Positions 36,825-46,280 of a stretch of DNA of 64,000 nt are shown piece after piece. Both the position numbers and the translations under genes were made by a program. The notes beneath the pieces were generated by a model. That model saw nothing but the letters and a program-made list of their open reading frames with translations, had not been told where the DNA came from and searched no databases. Positions within the stretch are counted from its first letter, which is position 1. Each line of letters begins with the position of its first letter. Origin of the DNA: Lucifuga dentata (lineage: Eukaryota > Chordata > Actinopteri > Ophidiiformes > Bythitidae); NCBI GenBank assembly GCA_014773175.1, contig VXCM01000118.1, positions 6,301-70,300 on the forward strand. The letters run 5' to 3'.

Positions 36825-38361
36825 GAACGAGAGGTAATTAGGTCATTTGCTGTCATGCTGGTTTGTGTCTCTCAAACCAAACACAGTGACAGAAAAGGAC
36901 ATTGTTTTCCTTGAAGGCCTTATTGACTGCTGCCCCTGCATTAACAACTCCCTTTAAGTCTTTAAATCAAGGTGGCTAAATGGAAACTAAAGCACTTCCA
37001 TGTGTTTTTCTCCCCTGTCTGGCAGCATGCCATTGACGATTATCTATTTAGTGGACTTTCGAAACTCATACCGTCAGTCTTGCTTTTTATGGTCTTTGCT
37101 GTGGGAGGAAAAAAGTTTCTTTTGTTTCAAAGTGCAGCAGCCATGGTATACATAAAAAAAAAAAGTAAGATAAAACAAAAGAACAGGCTGGTGGACACAT
37201 CCTACACACTGTGCGCAGTATAGTACTGGAGTTCTTTTTTATGCCACTCCATTCTGGTGTGGGGGGCACACAATGGTCATGAATCGCCTATTACCGGAGG
37301 CGATGGTGAAAGAAGATTTTAATTAATGGAGAAAGAAGTTGGCAGTGGCTATATTTTTAGCATTTTAAAAAAGGCAAAAAAGATGGAGAAGGACATGGTG
37401 TGTTTGTCCTCTACAACACAGTAGGATGGCCGATGGAGAATTTTCTATTTGACAAAAGCTGAGTTTAGACATCTTACTCCAACGAAAGACGATAGTGAAT
37501 TAACCAAAACAATAGTTGAACTCTGCCCTTTGGTCCCGATCAGCTGACGTAAACAGCCATATGATGTTTGGACCAATTAGGGCTAACCCTAACCCTGAAA
37601 TAGAAAAGGCAAAAGTTTGCCTTTGGTACCCTGCATAAAGAACACCAAAATAACCTGAAGCATTGTGTCTTATGCCTTGCAAGACAGCTTTTTGTCCTTG
37701 AAAGTTCTACTTTGTATGAACTGGGGCCTTTAACTGAACAATCTAAACTAAATAGAAATTTTAAATGATCACATAGGATTAAATCATGAAAAAAAATTAG
37801 GTTCAGGGGTGACTGAGAATCAGAGAGACATGGTCAGAGGATACTGGGAAACGCAATCCTCAGTAGAAGGTGCTGCCAGGTGGACATTTACAATATAACC
37901 TTTGTTTTGTGATGGAGACTCCCTCCATCCTGGTATTCCACATGTGCACAAACCTCTAAAATACGAGCTCATTACTCAGCATAGCACTCATTACATTGTG
38001 GGGTGCTTTGAGAGAAAAAGACAAGAAACGACGTCTAATTCTCAAAGCTATGGATTAAAATAGGTTAGAGAATAAATTTATTTAGCTGAGTAAATGTGGG
38101 ATAAAATTGCTGAGAGGAAAGGGATTTCTTCTCTGAGTTAACTTGATCTTAGTGTCACAAAACAAAATAAAAAAGATAAGTGTTTGATTAAAACAACTGC
38201 GACGATGCCTTTCCAGCTCTGAGTGTTTAAGCGCTAAAGAGAACACTGGGGTTTCGATGTTTACAATAATACACAGTATAGTTTTATTGTAAAGATGAAG
38301 CATAAGAAAGCATATACAGTAGAGGAGCATTGTTCTTAGTACAGCTCAGTATTATTCTTAA

Positions 38362-38484
38362 AGGCCTGTAAAATGCTATCTGTACCATAGCATTTTACGG
38401 TTTGTAAATTGGTTGTCAGTAAGGTAAGATGTATGCGGGTTGTATATATTGGACTTAAACATGCAAAATTGCCGTTATGGTCTT
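38362..38484 (+). mobile_element. TTAA-flanked mini-MITE, copy 5
   Basis: 123 bp lie between TTAA at 38358-38361 and at 38485-38488. The right half matches the family's right TIR (GTCAGTAAGGTAAGATGTAT, then ACTTAAACATGCAAAATTG). The left end, AGGCCTGTAAAATGC, is diverged. An internal palindrome (AAAATGCTAT and ATAGCATTTT) replaces the normal interior. Confidence 0.6.
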
Positions 38485-38965
38485 TTAAATCTATATCACT
38501 CACTTTTATTGACTGAAATGTTCAAATCCAAGATGGTATGTTTGCATGGCTGCACAAAGTAAAATGAAAAATTCTGCATTTGATCCACATTTCCTAATAA
38601 TTCACCCTGACACATGGAATCCTCTGGATCCTGAGCAGAATTTGAAATGAAGTTCTGAGGGTTTGCATCATGTTTGCAGCCACACAACGTGAATTTTTAC
38701 CGACGAAACTGCCAACAGGCCCATTAAATTAAAGAGGTATGAGGTAATGAGCCAAGATTGACTGGCCCAGCGTTAAGAGTTACATGGTGCACTTCAGCAG
38801 GAATAATGTTTTTACCTTTTACTGAGAGTAGCGGAGATTTAAGAACTAAAAGGAAGACTGGAGGTTGTTATAAATCCTTTCTAATGAATGCCTTGGTAAA
38901 TCTTTTTACGTGAAGAAATGTCCTTCTAACGCTTCACTCTCTCTCTCCTTCTCTTTTCCTGCCAG

Positions 38966-39052
38966 TTGTCGCTTGGAGATGAACAGTGCGAAGTGACACG
39001 GAATGGCTACGAGTCTAAGGAGCTGGTGTACCTAGTTCATATCTACTGCCAG
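38966..39052 (+). CDS. arhgap32: arhgap32 exon (PX domain)
   Basis: This 87-nt exon (29 codons, phase 0 at both ends) continues the PX domain. It reads LSLGDEQCEVTRNGYESKEL, then VYLVHIYCQ, matching the ESKELVYLVxIxCQ strand of mammalian ARHGAP32. Borders are TTTTCCTGCCAG| and CAG|GTAAGC, with a CT-rich tract before the acceptor. The sequence following NEV/CEV is a PX beta-strand; no ligand-binding residue is in this part. Confidence 0.94.
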
Positions 39053-41287
39053 GTAAGCCAACGCAATCTACTGCAGACATACGTTACCTCCCACAGGCTC
39101 ACACTTCAATAATTGTATACAAACTCCCACGCTGGAGCCATTTCCAAGATATTTGTAAACTGTATTCATGGACCAAACTTTTTTTTTTTAAATCTTATCA
39201 TGAGCAATTCCCATTCCTCAAATGATGGTTTTAGTAAAACCTGTGCTGATACCTAACACACTGTTGGCTTTGAGAAGAGCCTTTTTGAAACCTTTTTGAA
39301 ACTTTGATTTATATTGTATATGTATATAAATCAAAGTTATGCGTAACTCTGAATTGAATGGTGTTACTGCATCTGTGAATGTCAGGTTGGATGTATGATT
39401 CTTGAGAATGCAGGACACAACGGAGATTCAGTGCCATACCGTGGATTCTTTTATCCCTGAACTTTTATTTCCATGAGCCCACAAAAATTTCACGATGGTA
39501 GCGGGTGCTGAAATGCGCAGCTGTAACGGCCTTACTTAATGGAACTGGGGTGAGAATGTATCATGTCGTCTCATGCAACCTATCGGAGGATAGTTTCAGC
39601 GTTTCCCATTTCAGATGTTTCTGTGGTATTATTAAGCCTTTCAATCATTCATTTTGGCAGCTATTACTGGCAGCATCATCAAAGTGCCAATTTTTCACAA
39701 TCCTGCTCTGAGCGTTATTGTGGGCAGGTACCTTGGGGAAGCAAGTGGTGCAGAGTATTCCTTTTATTTGGTATCATTGTTTTCCATAGTTGTCTTCTTC
39801 CAGTTTTGCATTCCTTGTTTGATTTTTATTGTGTGGGTTTTGTCAAGATATGATTCATCAAAGATGAAAATCTTCGTAGTAAAATGAGGGTCAAATTATC
39901 TATGTTTACGCCATTCACGGCATTTTGCAAGAAATTTGCTTAACCCAAATTTGGACATTGCCTCAGGTATAGCAGCCGTTCAGAAGCTATGCTCCAGTCT
40001 CCCCCAGTGACATCTGTGATTCTGGTTTCATGCATTTTCCTCCGCAGATCATATTCCATTGGCCTAACCTTGGCAAAGCCACACAAGTATGTGCCTTAGG
40101 ACTAGGAAATTCCAGCTTCTCACAGCCATTGGAAAAAAGCTAAATCTACACCAGTTCTGTTTGAAAAAGGGGGAAAAAAACTGGCAAAGAGTTGGGCTTG
40201 AGTTCTGCACTTGGAGCATTAAATAGAGAAAGTAGAGCAGCAGAGGGACATTGGTTCAGGCCCACATCGCCAGGAAAGGGGGGGTAACCAGAAGCACGAT
40301 CTGAAAGTGGGGCAGAAAAGCATCAAGAGTTCCCTGAGCCCACAGAGCTGTCCCTGCGGTGTCTCTCCCAGCCACACACCACACCACAAGAATCAGCACG
40401 CTCAGTGCTGCACTACAATCCCCGTCGCACAAGCCCTGGCCCCAACACACACAGATCTTTCTAGGCCAAATCAAAGCAGAATGCTTTTTTCCATTGCTAG
40501 TTTCACTCAGTAGGTTTTTGAGGCTTGGAACCCTATCTGACTGGATGAAAAAGAAACAAATCCAAGAAATAACTCAAAGGTTTTTTTTGTTTGGTTTTTT
40601 TTTTAAAGCAGAGTTGCATTTCATGTGGTGGATTGAGGACGAAATTCTGTTGGTTTGCACTTGCAGTTTTGGCATTTGATCGGCACATTTTACTAGGAAG
40701 GGCTGACCAAGCTGAAGATGTTCTTTGTTTTTGAAGACTTTTCCAATATCAAAGTGTGCAAGTCTAAGTCCATTTTTTTTTGTCACAATCTTATTGTATT
40801 TCAGAGGTGAAAAGAAGAGTGTCCACAAGGGTCCTCCAGTGGTTGTTTTGTAATTTTTTTTTTTTTTTTTTGCAAAGTTGAACTGCTGGCCCCAAAATTC
40901 TTAGTGGTTGACTTTGAGCTTTAGTCCAGATTTTGCTCCAGTCTGCAGCCTGACATGGTATGTTGAAGCAATGGAGGCATGTAAAATCACAGAAGATGTG
41001 AAAGCATAAGAACAATGTTGAGGGTAACACATTAAAGTACTTAATTTTTTTTTTTTTTTTTTTTTTTGCCGTAATCTATTTTTAGGCTACATAATCAGTT
41101 GCTTTATTACTTTTACAAAAGAGCATGACAGACTTTTATTTTTGCCCCTCAAATAGTTAATTCTTTATTAATATACAGGTTCAGGCCTGAAACCCCACAA
41201 ACAGGTACATCAGGTGCACCACAAAAGGCTACAGGTACAAAATGAAAGCGTCGTTCTGATTCCACTCATTTCTTTGTCTTTCTTTAG
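39053..41287 (+). other. arhgap32 intron
   Basis: A GT-AG intron with several homopolymer T runs (39180-39190, 40853-40871, 41046-41067). No gene or recognisable mobile element was seen. Confidence 0.85.
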
Positions 41288-41425
41288 GGTCGAAGCTGGA
41301 TTGTGAAGCGCAGCTATGAGGATTTCCGTGTCCTGGACAAGCACCTGCACCTCTGTATTTATGACCGACGCTTCTCACAGCTGCCTGAGCTGCCTCGATT
41401 AGACAGTCTGACTGATCAGTCAGAG
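41288..41425 (+). CDS. arhgap32: arhgap32 exon (PX core, lipid-binding arginine)
   Basis: The 138-nt exon (46 codons, phase 0) encodes the core of the PX domain: GRSWIVKRSYEDFRVLDKHL, then HLCIYDRRFSQLPELPRL and DSLTDQSE. KRSYEDF is the conserved R-[RS]-Y-x-[DE]-F motif whose Arg contacts the 3-phosphate in PX domains. YDRRF and the following LPELP correspond to the second basic contact and the proline loop, here a shortened variant as in other ARHGAP32 proteins. Borders are CTTTAG| and GAG|GTAATA. Confidence 0.95.
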
Positions 41426-42305
41426 GTAATATCCTGCAAAAACACACACACATTCACACACAATGTATTTTGACTGGAGAATAAAACATTCAGTTATGAG
41501 TAAAATAAGATTAGTGTGGAGCTTATAAAGATTCAGATTCATTTTCTGCTTCCCAAAATGAATTATGATCACATAAAGGCAATATTCTGTTCAATTAGGA
41601 AAATCAATATTCACAATAAGTTTGGAGAAATTAGCTTTGTTAAAATATCACACAGCTTTAAAAACAATGCACAGGAATTAAACCAAACTGGTAAAACTGG
41701 TCTATCACTGAATATTATTGTTTGCAGGCACTTTAAGAAGAATAGCATTACAAAGCTGCCAGCAGTACATAATTGTACCTTTCATTCACTCATAGGATTA
41801 GTTTTTCCTGACAAATTTTCCTCTATTTCACTTCCCAGCAGTGTTAGTGCACAGCATGAGTGTATATTTTGCTGGACCACCAGCTCACAGTTGTGACGTG
41901 ATTGAACTGCTGGTTTAGACAAGCTGCAAGAGCTGGATGGCACATCTTACTTATTCTTATCATTGTGTGTTTTAACTTTCACTGTTAGCTCAAATATATA
42001 CAGATGTGGAACACTTGAAAGTATGAAATCAGAATTCTCTGGATGTATAAAGTTACAGGCCATAAAGGTCATTTGAAGTGGTTTACTATCATGCTACAAC
42101 TCTCATCTGCTTTATTAGCTCCATTTGTCATTCAACAAATGCCTAATAAAATGAGCTTGTCACACTCTATGGTAGCTATTAAAACATTATGTGCAAGGTT
42201 GAGATTAATATTCAGTGAATTACTGTTGGATGAATGCAGTAGGTAAATGGTACTGTCTGGATTAAAAATAATTCTTCTCTAACTGGCCTTTTTCGTCCCT
42301 GTTAG
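41426..42305 (+). other. arhgap32 intron
   Basis: An AT-rich intron of 880 bp with no visible feature apart from short CA runs at 41440-41460. Confidence 0.88.
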
Positions 42306-42398
42306 TCAGTTTCACAGATGTTACTGGCTTACCTCTCCCGGCTCTCAGCCATTGCTGACAACAAGATCAACTGTGGGCCTGCCCTCACATGGATGGAG
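42306..42398 (+). CDS. arhgap32: arhgap32 exon (end of PX domain)
   Basis: This 93-nt exon (31 codons, phase 0) closes the PX domain. It reads SVSQMLLAYLSRLSAIADNK, then INCGPALTWME. The amphipathic helix LLAYLSRLSAI corresponds to the C-terminal PX helix, and INCGPALTWME is conserved with mammals at the start of the PX-SH3 linker. Borders are CTGTTAG| and GAG|GTACAG. Confidence 0.94.
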
Positions 42399-42662
42399 GT
42401 ACAGCTGCTCTGTCCTCTCATTTTAAGAACCATGCTAATCAACTTAACAAAACTTTTTTTTAATTGTGTTGTAGATATGAGAAGTGCGCAGTGTTAGTGT
42501 GCAAAAGTGGTATTTGCAGAAATGAGCTGTACTGTGGCCTCATGTCAAATACTCACCAAAAACGAAATGTTATGAGCCTCTCCAAAACTGCTTTTTAATG
42601 CTGGGCAGTTGTGTTGTCATGTTGTCTAACAGCTATAGTCCTAAAAAAAAAAAGACATGTAN

Positions 42663-42713
<51 letters not shown>

Positions 42714-42728
42714 GCGTGCGCGTACCAG
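42399..42728 (+). other. arhgap32 intron with long TG tract
   Basis: A 330-bp intron. A (TG)n array at 42663-42720 reaches within eight bases of the acceptor TACCAG. An N at 42662 marks a join, so array length is uncertain. Confidence 0.85.
42663..42720. repeat. (TG)n with CG interruptions before exon 7 acceptor
   Basis: About 23 TG units, then GCGTGTGCGTGCGCG, abutting CGTACCAG. Confidence 0.9.
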
Positions 42729-42851
42729 GTTGACAATAAGGGGAATCATCTGTTGGTCCATGAAGAGTCGTCCATCAATGTGCCAGCCATTGCTGCTGCC
42801 CACGTCATCAAGCGCTACATTGCCCAGGCTGCAGATGAGCTGTCCTTTGAG
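42729..42851 (+). CDS. arhgap32: arhgap32 exon (PX-SH3 linker and start of SH3)
   Basis: This 123-nt exon (41 codons, phase 0) reads VDNKGNHLLVHEESSINVPA, then IAAAHVIKRYIAQAADELSF and E. DNKGNHLLVHEESSIN is a signature linker of the ARHGAP32/33 family. YIAQAADELSFE is the SH3 start, a variant of the canonical ALYDY...DELSF; the usual ALYDY tyrosines are partly missing, as in family members. A long TG array precedes it and a (CT)n array follows it. Confidence 0.95.
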
Positions 42852-42872
42852 GTGACAACCTCATAAACAGTT

Positions 42873-42877
<5 letters not shown>

Positions 42878-42917
<40 letters not shown>

Positions 42918-42932
42918 NCTCCCTCACTCCCT
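42878..42932. repeat. (CT)n with N join
   Basis: CT dinucleotides with an N at 42918, grading into CCCTCACTCCC. Confidence 0.88.
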
Positions 42933-43016
42933 CTCCCCCCCCCGCATTAAAACTAAGTATCCATTCCATTCGAATCCCTTACTGATATTTCCTCATCGCT
43001 GTCTCTTGCTACATTC

Positions 43017-43925
43017 AAGTCAAGTTTATTTGTAGCCCAGTATCACATACAGCGTCTCAAAGGGCTTTACAGGCCCAAACATTAGCAGTTCCCGACCCAG
43101 CCCAAGCTCTCTAAGAAGACAAGGAAAATCTCCCTAAAAACCTTATTGTATAAGGAAAATGGAAGAAACCTCAGGAGAGGCTATTTAAAGAGAGATTCCC
43201 TTTCCTCAAATGTAGCTGCAGGTGTAGAAACAGGTAAATTACAAAGATCAAAAACAAGGAAATATTACAGAATAATATGAACAGCAAATAATCAATGATC
43301 CAGTGACAGTGTAGTCAATATGAAATCAGTGTCATGAAGACTAAATATGAGTCACAGAGTAAATGGCGGGGGGACGCTGCACCATGGGAAGGGAGCCAGC
43401 TGGCCTACAGTTGGATGGACTTCTGGTCACAGCTGAGCTTCAAAACTCCAACAGGAGGGTGTGAGGAGGGTCCACATATCCAAAAAGAGAGAGAAGTGAA
43501 TTAGCAAGATGCATATGGGAAACAACAATTAGCAAAAGTCATGTGAGAATGGAAAAAGCCTGACAGATAAATGCTGAGCCCCATCCACCTGCTACACTCA
43601 CACTGCTGACCTAGCATAGACACAGGCTGGCTTTTCACTATCCCACACCACAGCCATGCCTACTTCCTGTTGGATGGAGGGTTACGCTCATTCAAAATAT
43701 GATGCAAATAGGTGGGTTTTGAGTCAGGATTTACTTTTCAGTCGAGTCAGCCTCTTTTGGGGCTACAGGGAGTTGATTCCAAAGAAGAGGAGTGTGGTAG
43801 GAGAAGGCTCCGTTTCCTAAGGATTTTGTCTTGGTCCTTGGGATAATGAGCAGGTCTGCCTCCTGGAATCTCAAAGGACGTGGAGGAACATATGGGGTAA
43901 CATTAAAACAACATTAAAATATTGT
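43017..43925. mobile_element. unclassified teleost interspersed repeat
   Basis: The block starts AAGTCAAGTTTATTTGTAGC and continues CAAAGGGCTTTACAGGCCC, then GGAAGAAACCTCAGGAGAGG, and later GGAGTGTGGTAGGAGAAGGC. I associate this order of motifs with an abundant fish interspersed repeat. There are no coding remnants and no clear TIRs or target duplication, so I cannot assign a class. The borders are approximate. Confidence 0.45.
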
Positions 43926-44292
43926 AACACTGAGCTTGGCAAACAGCGATAAATAAAGGGAGAGAGAAAAATTGCTGGCACAATAACTATGTCTTTTCCA
44001 ATGTTCATGTTCACTGTGAGAAATCTCAACAGCTGAATGGATTTGCTTTTCAGCTGAGTGTAGTTGTGATAAATTGGTCGGAAAGTTTGTTTGAACTTGA
44101 TGAAAAATTAATCACTTTAACAATTCTTGCCAAAATTATACTCCCGCAATCAAAAGTTCAAGCTTTGCTGCATAATGCCTTCAATTATGGTAGTCACTGA
44201 TTTCTTCTATTCATAAGAGATAAAGGACCAATCACACACACACATCTCTAACTCCCTCCTTCTTTCTTTCCTCTCTTTGTTGCTCTCTGCAG

Positions 44293-44370
44293 GTTGGAGA
44301 CATTGTGTCCGTGATTGACATGCCCCCTAAAGAAGACACCACATGGTGGAGGGGCAAGCACGGCTTTCAG
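44293..44370 (+). CDS. arhgap32: arhgap32 exon (SH3 core)
   Basis: This 78-nt exon (26 codons, phase 0) encodes the SH3 core: VGDIVSVIDMPPKEDTTWWR, then GKHGFQ. It contains the n-Src/distal-loop tryptophan pair WWRG, which supplies the peptide-binding Trp, and GDIVSVID, which corresponds to the RT-loop exit. In the mammalian orthologue the residues after PPK vary. Borders are CTCTGCAG| and CAG|GTGTGC; the donor is weaker than its neighbours. Confidence 0.95.
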
Positions 44371-46198
44371 GTGTGCGGCTCACTAAATAGATCTCAGTGT
44401 GGGGGCAAACACACAGACACACACGCACGCAGAGAGAATGCTGCTGTGTAAAGCATTTAAAATTTTATTTAAAGACAAAGATACAAATCCTATTTTGAAT
44501 ATCTGGAGCTTTTGAGCAGATTACAGGCTGTATGTCTCCCTCTGCAACTGACCTGATTCATATTCATACACAGTCGAAAATATAAGAAAGGCAATAACAT
44601 GTTTGCTGTTTAGGACGTTTTTGACAGTATTATCTTACTTTTTCCAGTTGCAGCTAAAGTATCCTCTATTTTAGGCATTTTAATTGGTTACCATATTTGT
44701 TAGTAGAGTGTCAACGTTTTAATTGAAATTATTCCAGGCACAGAGTTTTCTGTGAGAATAAATAATTTTGGACTTCAAGCTTTTAATAAATAATCAGCTA
44801 ATTTACAAGTTACTTTCCAATCGATGGTAATATTGATAATGAAAGTGCTGGTTTAGTGGAGCAAGATGACATAGAATCACAGTATGTCCAAGTGTTTCAT
44901 TTTGTATGTATAGGCAATACAGCTAATCAAATCAAAAGTAGATCAATGTGTGTATCAAAAGGTGAAATAAATACAACAATTTAAATAAAAATAAATTCTT
45001 CAAATTCTTTTAGGAAATATATAAAAGCTGCCCTTTATTCAAACAGTGTACAGTACATTTTCAGTCTTAAAACCAGCACTCCAGAGATTCAATTTGTTCT
45101 AATCAGTAAGTTTTTCAGTGCAGCAACAAAGCTTGGTTTTGTGCTGAAAGGCTGGCTGACCCTTCCCTGACCTCAGCAGTGACCCTGTTGGGTTCTCTGC
45201 TGCCAGGGGTTCACAGTCAACACATTACCCTCTTTCCATACTGCCCTCTCTCCTCTCTGTGTGCTTTGGCTGAGTGTACAAGAAAAAGTCCTGCCATTCA
45301 GGCTCACTGGCAGGATGGCAGCCAGCGGGCAGTTCCTGATCAATCCCATTATACCTAAGAGAAGTAGTCAGAGCCTGCTGGTCTCCTCTGGGTTTCTGAA
45401 CGCACATGAAGTCATGGATCGTATTTTCCATTGATAGACATCGACTCTGAGCCCATCGATTACCTGCAGCTAGGAAAGCCAACTGTTAGAAATATCAGAT
45501 GTTTTTCTATGAGGCAGACTGAATCTTACACTTGAAGCATGCGTTGGGAACCCATCATGTGCAAAGAGTCCAACGACAAGCAAAAAAAAAAAAACACCTN
45601 AAAAAAAAAAAAACACCTGCAGGGTCATCTCGCTCCACTAGGAGGCATGATCTTACCACACCGTCACAGCGCAGCATGAAAAGGTCTTCTGTGGACTGGA
45701 AGAACTAAATGTATAAAGCCATGCCAGCCATGTGGGTACATACAACAACTATGTGTGGATACAGATGAAACTTTCTGCAGGGCAGCTTTTGCTTTCATAA
45801 CATAACTGCACCTTTTATGGTTTTATGAATGTAATCCAGTTTGTAAGGCAGGTTGACCTACAAATCAGGCCTTCTAGTCAGCCGAATTTATGGTGAGATA
45901 AATAAGAGTTAATGTAGCTAAAGGCAGCAGAGGCCATGAAATCAAACAGAGTAACTACACACACTCTCACTCCTTTTTTTCCACATCAGCTGATCAGTAC
46001 GTGTTCAAGCTAAGTCTGGCATGTCTCTCAGAAAACCAGTCACATGACTTTCACACTAATGTGACAGAGAACTGACTGAGAAGTGAAGTGTGATGATAGT
46101 TTTTCCACGGTCACTCTTCACTTTTACTATCTAAACATGATTTGTGTTGTGCTTCCTTCCGCCTCACCCTGCCTCTCTCACTGCTGTTCTCTATTCAG
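44371..46198 (+). other. arhgap32 intron
   Basis: 1.8 kb, AT-rich. It contains the 18-bp duplicate around N at 45600. The GC-richer part (45110-45480) has a 85-codon - strand frame with no recognised homology. No gene seen. Confidence 0.82.
45582..45618. other. assembly scar: 18-bp duplicate around a single N
   Basis: A13CACCT at 45582-45599 recurs at 45601-45618. Confidence 0.8.
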
Positions 46199-46280
46199 GT
46201 TGGCTTCTTTCCCAGCGAGTGTGTGGAGCTCATAAATGATAAAGTGCCGCAGTCTATGACCAACTCGGTGCCAAAACCAG
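46199..46280 (+). CDS. arhgap32: arhgap32 exon (end of SH3)
   Basis: This 82-nt exon completes the SH3 domain with VGFFPSECVELINDKV and adds PQSMTNSVPKP. GFFPSECVEL is the final strand and 3-10 helix, equivalent to the canonical G-x-F-P-x-N-Y-V. The NSVPKP linker is shared with ARHGAP32 rather than with its paralogue ARHGAP33, which supports the symbol. The donor CCAG|GTACTG leaves phase 1, so the last G begins a codon finished either by the cassette exon at 48915 (Asp) or directly by the exon at 60820 (Val). Confidence 0.95.

Larger units (their letters stand above)
20700..38965 (+). other. large arhgap32 intron (18.3 kb)
   Basis: An intron between the first two PX-coding exons. It contains two full MITEs, a mini-MITE, two TG arrays, a (CT)n array, a hAT with a nested RTE LINE, a polypurine block at 33.2-33.8 kb, a CGG repeat and several homopolymers, listed separately. 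The other long stretches (24200-26100, 26200-28300, 28500-29980, 31220-33200, 35200-38350, 38490-38940) show no gene I can support. I found no arhgap32 coding sequence missing between 20699 and 38966, since the flanking exons join in the order expected of the family. Confidence 0.8.
42852..44292 (+). other. arhgap32 intron with (CT)n and an interspersed repeat
   Basis: Starts with a (CT)n tract (42878-42932, N at 42918), then a repeat-like block from 43017, then unremarkable AT-rich DNA to the acceptor TCTCTGCAG. Confidence 0.82.
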
